Source: an uncultured Dehalococcoidia bacterium
Lineage (GTDB): Bacteria; Chloroflexota; Dehalococcoidia; Lucifugimonadales; JAAXIE01
Length of the DNA stretch: 64,000 nucleotides
Assembly: GCA_951813255.1 (NCBI GenBank)
Contig: OX638353.1
Span: forward strand, 868,001-932,000
Reading direction: 5' to 3'
The notes under the pieces were generated by a model that was not told where the DNA came from, did not search any database, and saw only the letters and a program-made list of their open reading frames with translations. The position numbers and the translations under genes were made by a program. Each line of letters begins with the position of its first letter. Position 1 is the stretch's first letter. This document shows positions 48,851 to 57,883 of this stretch, piece after piece.

Positions 48851-49699
48851 ATGGCAATCACCAGCGCCCGGTACACGGATGCCTACGTGCAGGCTAACGG
48901 TCTAAATTTCCACTATCTGGAGTGGGGCAACCCAGCTGCGGCGACTATTGTCTGTCTCCACGGACTGCGTGGTCATGGCCATACATGGGATGCGTTCGCC
49001 GAGGGGATGGTGGACGATTACCACCTGATCTGCATCGACCAGCGGGGCCGGTGCTTCAGCGATTGGGCCCCTGACGGCGACTACTCCATGCACAGCATGG
49101 TTGCCGATGTGCGCGGGATTACGCACAAGCTAGGCCTGGCCAACTTCATCCTTGTGGGCCATTCCATGGGCTCCAAGAACAGCATGATGTACGCGAGTAC
49201 CTATCCTGATACCGTGAGCAGGGTGGTGCTGGTGGACCTGCCGCCAGGGAAGACTGAGGATGGCCCGCGTATAGCCAATGAACTGGCCAAGGTGCCTGAG
49301 GAGTTCGACGACTTCGAGGCCCTTTATGAGTACATGCGCAAGGAGAACACCCGGCCTCCAGAAGCCGTACTGCGGAACCGGCTGAAGTACCAGACCATGG
49401 AGCTGCCAAACGGCAAGCTTGGCTGGCGCTACGACCCGGAGGTACGTGCGCAATGGCGCCAAGGCCGCGCCCAGGAAAATGTGGACTTGTGGCCGGCTCT
49501 GCCTCGTATCCCTTGCCCTACCTTGGTGGTCAGGGGTATGGAGACCGATGCACTGCCGCCTGCAGTGGCTGCCCAGATGGTGGAGGCGCTACCCAAGGGC
49601 GAGTTGGCTGAGGTCGAGGGGGCGCACCACATGGTGATGGAAGAGAACCCGACAGGGTTCACCCAAGCCGTGCGGGATTTCCTAGCGCGAAACGCTTGA
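48851..49699 (+). CDS. Alpha/beta hydrolase, tandem copy 2
   Basis: 282 residues, GGAGG upstream. FHYLEWGNPAAATIVCLHGL, ILVGHSMGSKNSMMYAST (nucleophile Ser), VVRGMETDALPPAV (acid region) and GAHHMVMEENPTGF (His). Same length and architecture as the preceding gene, with roughly half the residues matching by eye. The elbow reads G-H-S-M-G-S where copy 1 has G-H-S-M-G-G. A strong terminator follows. Confidence 0.9.
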   Translation: MAITSARYTDAYVQANGLNFHYLEWGNPAAATIVCLHGLRGHGHTWDAFAEGMVDDYHLICIDQRGRCFSDWAPDGDYSMHSMVADVRGITHKLGLANFILVGHSMGSKNSMMYASTYPDTVSRVVLVDLPPGKTEDGPRIANELAKVPEEFDDFEALYEYMRKENTRPPEAVLRNRLKYQTMELPNGKLGWRYDPEVRAQWRQGRAQENVDLWPALPRIPCPTLVVRGMETDALPPAVAAQMVEALPKGELAEVEGAHHMVMEENPTGFTQAVRDFLARNA

Positions 49700-49720
49700 G
49701 GCCCCAGTAACAAGCAGGAG

Positions 49721-49772
49721 AAAGCGCGACCCCTCCACTGTGGTGATGCCAGTGGAGGGGTCGCGCTTTTTT
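49721..49772 (+). terminator. Strong rho-independent terminator
   Basis: AAAGCGCGACCCCTCCACTG (49721-49740) and its exact complement at 49750-49769 form a 20-pair stem with a 9-base loop, ending in TTTTTT (49767-49772). It ends the hydrolase operon and isolates the amidase gene. Confidence 0.92.
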
Positions 49773-49805
49773 GGTAATAGGGAACCTGATAGAGGAGGGA
49801 CTGAA

Positions 49806-51221
49806 ATGACGGATGTCGACCTAGCGTATTCTTCGGCAGTGGAACTGCGGCAAATGATGGATGCTGGGAAGCTCTCTCCTGTGGAGCTTACCGAGCTTTA
49901 TTTGAGGCGCATTGAGGCATTGAACCCACGGCTCAACGCCTTTCTTACCGTTACCGGGGACTATGCGGTGGAGTCAGCGCGGCGTGCGGAAGAAGCTATT
50001 GGCCGGGGTGAGCGTGGGCCGTTGCTGGGAATGCCCATTGCCATCAAGGACCTCGAGGCAACGGCGGGGATACGCACCACGTGGGGGTCGCTTGTTTTCA
50101 AGGACCATGTGCCCACCCGTGACGCTGTGGGTGTGGGCCGGGTCAGGGAAGCTGGGGCTGTTATTTTGGGCAAGACCAACACGCCGGAATTCGGACCATC
50201 GGGGACGACTACAAATAAGCTGGGTGACTCCTGTCGCAATCCCTGGGATACAAATCGGACTCCAGGTGGGTCGAGTGGCGGGTCCGCCTCGGCGGTGGCT
50301 GCGGGGCTGGCGCCCATTGCCATTGGCTCGGATGGAGCAGGGTCGATACGGATACCCGCCAGCTTGTGTGGCATCTATGGCATCAAGCCCACGCAGGGGA
50401 GGGTGCCGTCTGTCGGCAGTCCAGACCGTCCCAGTCCACACCTCACGGCTCAATCGGGCCCAATCACCCGCTATGTGGCCGATGCCGCGGCTCTGTTGCA
50501 GGTCATGTCGGGACATGATGCTGGCGACCCAACCTCGCTGCGAGAAACTCCACCCGACTTCTCTGCCGGGCTGGAACAGGGGGCGCGTGGACTGAGGGTT
50601 GCTTGGAGTGCCGACATGGGTTTTGGGGCCGTGGATGAGGAGGTGCTACGGACTTCGAGCGCTGCTGCCTACCTGTTCCAGGAGCTGGGGGCCAATGTGG
50701 CGGAGTGTGGACTGAAGCTGGAGCACCCTATGGCTGCTTACCTGGACATCTCCCGCCCCAGCATGGTTGCTGCATACGAGGGAGTGTTGGACGACCACAG
50801 GGAAGAGCTTATGGACTACGTGAACCAAGCGTTAGACCATGGTTATAACACCACCGGAGCCGACTTCTCGCGAGCCCTGCGGGCTGTCGAGGTAATGCGC
50901 ACGCAGTTGGACGATCTGCTGGATGAATATGACCTGCTGCTGACGCCAACGATGGGGATGGTTGCGCCCTCAGTGGGCCAGCCCCCAACCATGGTCGGGG
51001 GCAAAGAGGTGCATCCCCAGTGGATATTCCCCAACCTGACGGTCGCCTTCAATCTTACCGGGCAGCCTGCTGCGACCGTCCCGTGCGGATTCTCATCGGA
51101 CGGGTTGCCCATCGGCCTGCATATCATCGGGCGTCGTGGGAATGAAGCTACGGTGCTGCGGGCTTCGGCGGCCTTCGAGCAGGCGCGGCCGTGGCATCAT
51201 GTGAGGCCGCCGCTGGACTAG
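49806..51221 (+). CDS. Amidase-signature-family amidase
   Basis: 471 residues from the ATG at 49806 (AGAGGAGGG upstream); the frame runs back through the terminator, which cannot be coding. The catalytic Lys is in MPIAIKDLEATAG, the Ser-cisSer pair in PGGSSGGSASAVAAGLAPIA and the oxyanion/structural loop in IGSDGAGSIRIPASLCGIYG. C-terminal TGQPAATVPCGFSSDGLPIG is typical. It hydrolyses an amide; GatA, AtzF and nitrilase-pathway amidases share these motifs, so the substrate cannot be given. The orphan AtzG/GatC-like protein at 9127 might pair with an enzyme like this, which is speculation. Confidence 0.92.
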   Translation: MTDVDLAYSSAVELRQMMDAGKLSPVELTELYLRRIEALNPRLNAFLTVTGDYAVESARRAEEAIGRGERGPLLGMPIAIKDLEATAGIRTTWGSLVFKDHVPTRDAVGVGRVREAGAVILGKTNTPEFGPSGTTTNKLGDSCRNPWDTNRTPGGSSGGSASAVAAGLAPIAIGSDGAGSIRIPASLCGIYGIKPTQGRVPSVGSPDRPSPHLTAQSGPITRYVADAAALLQVMSGHDAGDPTSLRETPPDFSAGLEQGARGLRVAWSADMGFGAVDEEVLRTSSAAAYLFQELGANVAECGLKLEHPMAAYLDISRPSMVAAYEGVLDDHREELMDYVNQALDHGYNTTGADFSRALRAVEVMRTQLDDLLDEYDLLLTPTMGMVAPSVGQPPTMVGGKEVHPQWIFPNLTVAFNLTGQPAATVPCGFSSDGLPIGLHIIGRRGNEATVLRASAAFEQARPWHHVRPPLD

Positions 51222-51243
51222 GCATAGTTGGGTCCGCTAAATC

Positions 51244-51275
51244 AAGAGGGGTGGCCCATGGGCCACCCCTCTTTT
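51244..51275. terminator. Bidirectional terminator
   Basis: AAGAGGGGTGGCCCA (51244-51258) is directly followed by its complement (51259-51273), a perfect 15-pair palindrome without loop bases, with T-runs on both strands. It lies between the convergent amidase and solute-binding protein genes. Confidence 0.88.
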
Positions 51276-51297
51276 GGGTTTGCTGAGTCTTGCCGGT

Positions 51298-53202
51298 TTA
51301 CTGGCGGTGGGGGGCGTATTCCCAGTTGCTAAGCCAGTTCCTGTTGCCCGCAAGCGGCTCCCAAGGATCGACCTTGGCGCCGAGGGGCCAGACTATGTTC
51401 TCGCCGTAGACCATCAGGAGCATGACCTCATCGAAAATCCACTTGGCCATCTCGGCCTGCTTGCCCCATCGCTCGTCGGGGTCGATGAGTGTGTTGGCCT
51501 CGTCGAGCAAGGCTTGGAAGTCGGGATGCTCGAAGCTAAAGGTTAGGGCCCCTTCGGAGCTGTGAAGGATGTTGTACCCGACTATGGGCTCGGGGTCGGA
51601 CGGAGGGAAAGCCTGGGTCCAGACACCCTTGGCAGTACGGTTGACCAAGTTGGGGCGAAGGGCGGAATAAGGAATCGTGCTTTGGGAGGTCTTGATTCCG
51701 ATTTCCTCCCACATGGTGGCCACAGCCTGGGTAACTATTGTGCTGGTGCCAGCGGTGAGGGTAGCGTCGGTCTCGAAGCCATCAGGGAAGCCAGCCTCGA
51801 CCATCAACTCCCTGGCACGTTCCAAGTCGAAGTCAATCTTCAACTTGTCCAGACCAAACTGCTTCTGCCGGGCATCGTAGCCCAAAAATTCGCGCACGTA
51901 GTGGGGTTCGCCTTCGCCTAGAGCGACGTTGTTGACTAGCTTCTGCCGGTCGATGGCTAGGCTCATGGCTGAACGCACTTTTCTGGCCTGGTCCCACTCA
52001 GGGGAGTTGACGTCTCGGTTGCAGGAGACCCAAGGTACGGTGCAATCGTAGGCGTTCTCGCCTAGGGGAACCCGGATATTGCCATCCTCGTCGGGATTAT
52101 GGGCAGGGTGGTCGTTGTTGTAGTGCTGGCCCAGGAGGTGAACGGTGACTTGGCTGCCACCGGGGAAGACCATGAATTTGTGGTCGGGATTATCCTCGAG
52201 GCGTACGGCTTGGATACTATCCAAATCGAACTGGGCGGCATCCAAATTGTCGGTTAGGAAATTGGCCAGCATGGTGGACTGCTCGGTGAACTCGAACCAG
52301 ACCATTTCCTCGAACTCAGGGGTCTTGCGCCAGTGGTTGCGGACTGCTTCCACGCGCTTGATGTCTCCAGCCTTGATTTCCACAAGTTGCCAGGGTCCGG
52401 TGCCCACGGACTGGACGGTTGTAGCTGTGTCCTCGCCCACAGTGTCGTAGTGGACCTTGCTGTGGAAGGCTAGGCTGGTGGGACCGGGCGCCCTGGTATA
52501 CCAGTCGATTTCGAAGCTGGGGGTGGAGCGAGTCAACTGCACTGTGTAGTCATCGACCTTCGTGAGTGAGCATTCCTCGCACATGAAGACGCGGCGGATG
52601 TTTCCTGAGGACGCATGGGGGGAGGCTGGCAGGGTTACGTCCTCCATGGACCAGATGAAGTCGTCGGCGTTGAAGTCGCCCCAGTCCCCATACTGGTCGT
52701 GCCAAGGCACGCCTTGGCGAAGGTTAAAGGTGGCCACCAAGGCATCAGGGCTGAGACTCCAACCGGTTATAAGTCGTGGCACTACGTCGCCGTTCGGGGC
52801 GTTGGCGAACATGGTCTCGTGAGTGATGATGTTGTCATACCTTGCCTCAACGAAGGGCTGGCTGTGAAGGACGAAGATGGGTTGCGCAAAGTCCTCTACA
52901 GCCACATTCAGGGTACCTGTAGGTCCCGCTGTGGAGACCGGGGTCTCAGCAGGAGCAGGCGCGGGTGTTGCCGTGGGGGTGGCCGCGACTGGGGCCGGAG
53001 CCTGCGTAGCTGCCGCCGCGGCGGTTGCTGCTGCAGTGGCTGCCGGAGCCGCGGTGGCTGGAGCTTGCGTGGCAGCGGGCGGGGCTGTGGCTGTGGCAGG
53101 GGCGGCTGTTGGGGTCGCCTCCTCTCCGCAGGCTACGATGATCCCAACCAACAACAGACAGAGAAGGATGATTACGGGACCGGGTCGTACTAGAACTGAC
53201 AC
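51298..53202 (-). CDS. Family 5 ABC transporter substrate-binding lipoprotein
   Basis: 634 residues from a GTG with GGAGG upstream. Signal peptide with lipobox GIIVAC, then an Ala/Thr/Pro-rich linker (about 30-95). The family 5 (oligopeptide/dipeptide/nickel) fold then shows TFNLRQGVPWHDQYGDW, LAIDRQKLVNNVALGEGEPH, LDKLKIDFDLERARELMVEA and LEHPD-type segments such as SFEHPDFQALLDEAN. No permease or ATPase genes are adjacent, so the import system must be encoded elsewhere or this is an orphan receptor. Ligand unknown: peptides, opines or sugars. Confidence 0.92.
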   Translation of the reverse strand: MSVLVRPGPVIILLCLLLVGIIVACGEEATPTAAPATATAPPAATQAPATAAPAATAAATAAAAATQAPAPVAATPTATPAPAPAETPVSTAGPTGTLNVAVEDFAQPIFVLHSQPFVEARYDNIITHETMFANAPNGDVVPRLITGWSLSPDALVATFNLRQGVPWHDQYGDWGDFNADDFIWSMEDVTLPASPHASSGNIRRVFMCEECSLTKVDDYTVQLTRSTPSFEIDWYTRAPGPTSLAFHSKVHYDTVGEDTATTVQSVGTGPWQLVEIKAGDIKRVEAVRNHWRKTPEFEEMVWFEFTEQSTMLANFLTDNLDAAQFDLDSIQAVRLEDNPDHKFMVFPGGSQVTVHLLGQHYNNDHPAHNPDEDGNIRVPLGENAYDCTVPWVSCNRDVNSPEWDQARKVRSAMSLAIDRQKLVNNVALGEGEPHYVREFLGYDARQKQFGLDKLKIDFDLERARELMVEAGFPDGFETDATLTAGTSTIVTQAVATMWEEIGIKTSQSTIPYSALRPNLVNRTAKGVWTQAFPPSDPEPIVGYNILHSSEGALTFSFEHPDFQALLDEANTLIDPDERWGKQAEMAKWIFDEVMLLMVYGENIVWPLGAKVDPWEPLAGNRNWLSNWEYAPHRQ

Positions 53203-53284
53203 TGCTTAACCTCCAACACTAGATTTTGAGCGCCTGAGGGTGGTTACGATGAACCTCCGGTATGCAGAGCTAGTAGCAGGTAGG

Positions 53285-54469
53285 CTAGTAGTCGATCATT
53301 GTCTTCACTTGGTGGGCCTGTATCTGCGGCAGCACCTCTCGTCCGAATCGTTCCACTTGACCCATGTACATGTCGTGGGGCATTGCGCCTTGATTGAACA
53401 TGAGGTTGATTGTTCCCGCGCCGAGAGCGTCCGCCAACTCGATGATGGACTCGGCCACATCATCGGGTGAGCCCCAGCATAGGCGGTCATTGCGTTCGAT
53501 GTCTTCCATGGTAATGGATCGGAAGCCCTGCAATGCTTTGAGGAACCCTTCACGACGCTCAGGGGCCAGCCAGTCGAGGTTGGTCTGGCTGATGTAACCG
53601 CTCGCCTGTTGTCTATTGACTTGGTAGATGTTGCCGTGGCTGAACAGGGTGCGGAAGAAGTAGAGCATATAAGGGCCGGCTGTCCTCAGGGCCTCCTCGC
53701 GGCTATCGGCGATGTGAACGTTTGCGGCGCAGACGATGTGTCCGGGGGTGAGTTCGTGGCCATTTTCGTCGAGGTGGCGGGCATAGTAGCGGATCATGTC
53801 CCGCCGGACGTCAAGGGAGCCTATGGCGCCTGGAGTGATGGGTATGTTTTCGCGGGCGGCCCACTCAAGGGTCTCCTTGCTGACGGTGACGGGCACCCAC
53901 ACCGGGGGGTGGGGTTGCTGCACGGGGCGAGGCCAGATGGCCACGTCGTTGTAGGACCAGAAGTTGCCCTCGTAGGAGAACACCTCCTCGGTCCATGCCC
54001 GCTTGATGATCTGCCAAGCCTCTTCGAAGCGGGCGCGGGACTCGCCCATGTCCACGTTGAAGACCATGTGCTCCCGCGGGATACCCCGAGCGAAGCCGGA
54101 GATGAGACGCCCACCGGTGAGACAGTCCAGCATGGAGAGTTCTTCCGCCAAGCGCAACGGCTCGTGGATGGGCAGCAGGTTTCCATAAATCAGGATTTTG
54201 GCTTTCTTGAGGCGCTGGGAGGCTGCTGCTGCCATGATATTGGGGGAGGTCATCAGGCCATAGGGCGAGCTGTGGTGCTCGTTGAAGCCCACGCCATCGA
54301 AGCCCAATTCATCCATGAGGCTCCATGCCTCGAGGTGGTCCTCGTAATTCTTGACGGCTACATCAGGAGCGAAGTGCTCCTTGGGTAGTGGGAATGGGAG
54401 TTCGCCGTCCTGTTTGAGGTGGTCGAGATGTTCTGGGTAGGGGAGAAGGTCGAAACCGAAAACCTGCAT
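53285..54469 (-). CDS. LLM-class flavin-dependent monooxygenase (alkanal type)
   Basis: 394 residues from the ATG at 54469 (GGGAGG upstream); a longer frame lacks a site. MQVFGFDLLPYPEHLDHL start, GFDGVGFNEHHSSPYGLM (the NEHH motif of bacterial luciferase-like enzymes), AKILIYGNLLPIHEPLRLAE and GGRLISGFARGIPREHM. It is probably a two-component FMNH2-dependent monooxygenase. It is transcribed divergently from another LLM gene (54619), with promoters in the 150-base gap. Confidence 0.9.
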   Translation of the reverse strand: MQVFGFDLLPYPEHLDHLKQDGELPFPLPKEHFAPDVAVKNYEDHLEAWSLMDELGFDGVGFNEHHSSPYGLMTSPNIMAAAASQRLKKAKILIYGNLLPIHEPLRLAEELSMLDCLTGGRLISGFARGIPREHMVFNVDMGESRARFEEAWQIIKRAWTEEVFSYEGNFWSYNDVAIWPRPVQQPHPPVWVPVTVSKETLEWAARENIPITPGAIGSLDVRRDMIRYYARHLDENGHELTPGHIVCAANVHIADSREEALRTAGPYMLYFFRTLFSHGNIYQVNRQQASGYISQTNLDWLAPERREGFLKALQGFRSITMEDIERNDRLCWGSPDDVAESIIELADALGAGTINLMFNQGAMPHDMYMGQVERFGREVLPQIQAHQVKTMIDY

Positions 54470-54550
54470 ACTTGCAGACCTCCCGATGGCGGGCAAAAGG
54501 CTGGCCGATGTGCAAAGCTGGCGCAAAGGACTTCTGCTGCCGAATGCTGG

Positions 54551-54579
54551 ATAGTGTATCATCATTTTGGCTTTGTCAA
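54551..54579 (-). promoter_or_regulatory. Candidate promoter for the LLM gene at 53285-54469
   Basis: On the minus strand TTGACA (54579-54574), 17-base spacer, CACTAT (54556-54551). The -35 element is perfect but the -10 element is poor. The leader would be about 75 bases. Confidence 0.35.
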
Positions 54580-54618
54580 TTCGAACCCACTGAGTCTTCA
54601 AGCCCTGTAGGAGAGCGC

Positions 54619-55518
54619 ATGGCGCAATTCGGAGTGTACCTTCCCAACGTAGGCTGGGACGATCTGCCCACGCCCGCACAACTGGCGGACTACATCGTAG
54701 CCGCCGAGGACTTCGGCCTTCATTCGGTCTGGGTGGAAGACCGTCTGTTGCACGGGCGAATCGACATGCTGGAAGCACTGACCGTTCTTTCGTTCGCGGC
54801 CGCCCGCACCAATACGATCAAGCTGGGCACCAGTGTCCTGTGCGCCAACCTGCGCAACCCGCTGTCCTTGGCGAAAACCATCTCAACCTTGGACTACCTC
54901 TCAAATGGGAGACTGATCGTCGGCGCGTCGCTTGGCGGACGTCCTGACGAGTACGATGCCATAGGCGCCCCGATGAGTAAGCGGGTGAGTCAGTTCATGA
55001 ACACTGTGCAGACTCTGCGGGACTTCTGGGGACAAGGGCAGCCTTTCCCTCCTCCAAATGCCAGAGCTATGACACCGCGTCCCACGCATCGTATCCCCAT
55101 CTGGATTGGAGGACGGGCCGACCCGGTGTTCAAGCGCGTGGCAACGGCGGGAGACGGGTGGCTGGCCTCCAGCACGACAGATGCGCAGGAGTTCGCACAG
55201 GGATGGGGCCGCGTTTGCGAAGAGGGGTCAGCGGTGGGCAGGCCCCTGAGGGAGCTCAGTGCAGCCAAGTTCTGCTATATCCACATCGACGATGACGTCG
55301 GCGCGGCCAGGGCCGTGCTCAACGCACGCATGCCTCGGTACTACGACTTCCCCTACGATGTGAACCGCTCCACGCTGCATGGCTCTCCCGCCCAGTGTGC
55401 CGAGCGGGCCCAGTCGTTCCTGGACGCGGGTGTGGAAACCCTGATCTTCTCGATGGTCACCAAGGGCAGGGGGCAGTTGCAGCGGTTGTGCGAGGAAGTC
55501 ATACCGCTGTTACGGTGA
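54619..55518 (+). CDS. LLM-class flavin-dependent oxidoreductase
   Basis: 299 residues from the ATG at 54619 (GTAGGAGA upstream). MAQFGVYLPNVGWDDLPTPA start, FGLHSVWVEDRLLHGRIDML, IKLGTSVLCANLRNPLSLAK, NGRLIVGASLGGRPDEYDAI and IPIWIGGRADPVFKRV. This is the F420-like or short FMN-type branch. It would act on a small organic substrate; no adjacent reductase is seen. Confidence 0.88.
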   Translation: MAQFGVYLPNVGWDDLPTPAQLADYIVAAEDFGLHSVWVEDRLLHGRIDMLEALTVLSFAAARTNTIKLGTSVLCANLRNPLSLAKTISTLDYLSNGRLIVGASLGGRPDEYDAIGAPMSKRVSQFMNTVQTLRDFWGQGQPFPPPNARAMTPRPTHRIPIWIGGRADPVFKRVATAGDGWLASSTTDAQEFAQGWGRVCEEGSAVGRPLRELSAAKFCYIHIDDDVGAARAVLNARMPRYYDFPYDVNRSTLHGSPAQCAERAQSFLDAGVETLIFSMVTKGRGQLQRLCEEVIPLLR

Positions 55519-55598
55519 CCATCCGCTTTTTCGAGACCTCAGGTTCGCAAACTGGGATTTACGAAGACTCGTCGGTTTGTCTTGAACAGGGAGGGATT

Positions 55599-55976
55599 AT
55601 GGGACAGAGGCAAATTCTTGGCGGTGATGAAATGTACTGCTCGAGTTGCGGTTCGATCATCAAAATGCGTGCCGAGATATGTGTTCATTGTGGAGTGAGG
55701 GTTTCGGGCCCACCTGGCGGCATATATCGATCCACTCCGGTGGGTCTTTCAACGAAGTCTCGCGTTGTAGCGGGTGTGCTCGGCATCCTCCTGGGAGGCC
55801 TAGGCATACACCGATTCTACTTGGGAAACATCGGGATAGGTATCGTCCAAATCATCGTTACACTGATTACGTTCGGAATCGGTGCTCTATGGGGGCTAAT
55901 AGAGGGAATCATCATTATTGCAGGCGCTGACTGGAAAGATGGTGGTGGGCAGCCACTCAAGAAATACAACGAGTAG
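55599..55976 (+). CDS. Zinc-ribbon plus TM2-domain membrane protein
   Basis: 125 residues from the ATG at 55599 (GGGAGGG upstream); an ATG at 55632 would keep the domains. The N-terminal zinc ribbon is YCSSCGSIIKMRAEICVHCG (C-x2-C then C-x2-C). The TM2 domain has two membrane helices joined by the DRF-like turn: GVLGILLGGLGIHRFYLGN and IIVTLITFGIGALWGLIEG. Function of TM2 proteins in bacteria is not known. A similar zinc ribbon (CPGCGGIVKAWASLCMRCG) lies in the pseudogene just downstream. Confidence 0.85.
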   Translation: MGQRQILGGDEMYCSSCGSIIKMRAEICVHCGVRVSGPPGGIYRSTPVGLSTKSRVVAGVLGILLGGLGIHRFYLGNIGIGIVQIIVTLITFGIGALWGLIEGIIIIAGADWKDGGGQPLKKYNE

Positions 55977-56097
55977 CAGTTGGTAGAGACGATCTGTCAG
56001 AGGCGAACACCGCAGTCGTTCTTTCTCAAGGTTACAGCGCACAGCTCGTTGGCTTAGACGATATCTCTGATATCTTCACACACCAGAAAGGTATCCA

Positions 56098-56943
56098 GTG
56101 GCTAAAGTAACTGCTAATCGTAATGAGACGAATTGCCCTGGCTGCGGGGGGATTGTGAAGGCTTGGGCGTCGCTGTGCATGAGATGCGGAATAAAACCTA
56201 TCCGATCGGAAAGGCGCTCCACTACCCCCGGCGTTACCGTCACTTGAGCCCTTGAATTTCAGTAGGTTCACCCACGGAGCAGCCTGTGCCGTCACTCCCG
56301 GTATTCAAGGCGACGTTATTGGCATCGAGTGATAGCGATACTCGCTGCTCTTCAAGCAGAGCTACCGGGCGGTATTCTGATCCCATGGGTAACCGCGCCT
56401 ACAATAGTTGAAGAGATCCTGAAGCCTAGCGGCGTATACGTTCTCCCCTTTTTAAGGGTTTAGGCTTACTTAGAAGCCAGATGTATACAGCCCGGTTGGC
56501 CTCTTTGGCGGGCATAGACTTTGCGGTGTTGGAAAGCATGGTATACGTAATCGTATACTTCTCAGAGCCACCACACGAGAATTGTTCTTCGCTTTACCAT
56601 TCCCGTATTTCTGAACACCTTCGTGAGCTTTATTTTCGGTTTAGGCATTAACAGACACGTAGAGGTAGCTTTGGGTCGAGGAAGGGCTGTGCGCCCATCT
56701 AACTGGGGCCCTTTCGTTACGGCTATAGCCATTCATAGCGTCTACAATATAGCTGTAACTATCAGAGCGGACGTAACCCTATTACAGGGTGAACTTAAAC
56801 TTACACGGCCCTCTTTTTGGCATTTATGGCATCGTACCACTCGGCGAAATGAGTATTGTTGGTGGCTTGGGCTCCTTTGTGCTGTGGAGGACATAACTAT
56901 GAAAGTGGTCTGTTTTAGGGTGAATAGCGTCATGTGGTCCTGA
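56098..56943 (+). pseudogene. Decayed zinc-ribbon/PrsW-like protease gene
   Basis: A GTG at 56098 opens a 49-codon zinc-ribbon frame (CPGCGGIVKAWASLCMRCG) ending at TGA 56245. In the same frame after two stops, RRYWHRVIAILAALQAELPG, then PWVTAPTIVEEILKPSGVYV reads on to TAG at 56461. In another frame at 56490 comes ARLASLAGIDFAVLESMVYV, and back in the first frame RFTIPVFLNTFVSFIFGLGI and FVTAIAIHSVYNIAVTI. These segments, in order, match the E-E-x-x-K, G-x-x-F-A-x-x-E and H-x-x-x-N blocks of PrsW-type intramembrane metalloproteases. The gene is split by two stops and two frameshifts. The region is more AT-rich than its surroundings. From 56944 to 57103 nothing but the next promoter is seen. 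Confidence 0.7.
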
Positions 56944-57038
56944 TGATCTGGTCAGCAGTTTGCAATCGCACAATTGCCCTTTTCTCGGTTGAACTAAGAG
57001 CTAAGAGCTAGGTTTGTCGTCAAACTGATTCGCACCCG

Positions 57039-57067
57039 TTGACCATGCGAGAGCGTGGTGTTAGATT
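57039..57067 (+). promoter_or_regulatory. Promoter for the isochorismatase-like gene
   Basis: TTGACC (57039-57044), 17-base spacer, TAGATT (57062-57067). The leader would be about 30 bases and carries AAGGAGG. Confidence 0.6.
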
Positions 57068-57103
57068 CGTGTCACGAATTCACCCAACCGAAGGAGGCGC
57101 AGC

Positions 57104-57826
57104 ATGACCTCTCGTGTATGGGATTCCTTCCTTACGGAGCAGGACAAGGCCCATCTGGCGGTTAGCACTCACCGGAATATGGGGTTTGGAGAGAAGCCGG
57201 TGCTCCTCCTGATTGACCTGTACCGGTGGGTGTTCGGCGACGAGCCTCAGCCGTTGTTGGAATCGATCAAGGAGTGGCCGGGAAGCTGTGGTATGGCTGC
57301 TTGGGACTCCATTCCGCATATCCAGACCCTGTTGCAGTCGGCGCGCGATAACGGCATCCCTGTGGTGCATGTCACCGGGCTGGACCATGCCGGCGTGGAG
57401 GACTGGATAGTGCGCCGCCAACCTGAGAATCCACCTCAGCTCTCTCCAGAGGCGGCTGACCGACGCTATCGACGCTATGAGATTATCGATGAGGTTGCGC
57501 CCATCGAGGGCGAGGCAGTGCTGAGGAAGTCGTCGCCGAGCGCGTTCTGGGGCACGCCATTGGCAGGCCACCTAAATTACCTGGATGCCGACACCATCAT
57601 CGTGTGCGGCGAGAGCACCAGCGGGTGCGTTCGGTCCAGCGTGGTGGACGGCTGCACCAACCGCTATCGCATGGTGGTGGTGGAGGAGTGCGTGTTCGAC
57701 CGGCACGAGGCGTCGCACGCCATCAATCTGTTCGATATGAACCAGAAATACGCAGACGTATTGCCTCTGTCCGACGTAATCGAGTGGATGGCTGCTTGGG
57801 GCGCTGAACAGAAATTCAAGGGCTAA
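57104..57826 (+). CDS. Isochorismatase-family cysteine hydrolase
   Basis: 240 residues, AAGGAGG upstream. The catalytic Asp is in LLLIDLYRWVFG, the Lys in VLRKSSPSAFWGTPL and the Cys in CGESTSGCVRSSVVDG, the Asp-Lys-Cys triad of nicotinamidase, isochorismatase and N-carbamoylsarcosine amidase relatives. The N-terminal extension (SFLTEQDKAHLA) and the motif SxSAFWGTPL are closest in feel to the N-carbamoylsarcosine amidase group. It would hydrolyse an amide or carbamoyl group. It precedes a dienelactone-hydrolase-like gene on the same strand. Confidence 0.88.
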   Translation: MTSRVWDSFLTEQDKAHLAVSTHRNMGFGEKPVLLLIDLYRWVFGDEPQPLLESIKEWPGSCGMAAWDSIPHIQTLLQSARDNGIPVVHVTGLDHAGVEDWIVRRQPENPPQLSPEAADRRYRRYEIIDEVAPIEGEAVLRKSSPSAFWGTPLAGHLNYLDADTIIVCGESTSGCVRSSVVDGCTNRYRMVVVEECVFDRHEASHAINLFDMNQKYADVLPLSDVIEWMAAWGAEQKFKG

Positions 57827-57883
57827 TTGTTCGAATAACCTCGCTCAGGTATTAAGCCAAAGTGAGTGACGGGGGGTGACATC

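Noticed and set aside
56098-56247. Zinc-ribbon frame as a second selenoprotein (TGA at 56245)
   Set aside because: A TAG follows 18 bases later in the same frame and further frameshifts are present, so this TGA is part of gene decay.
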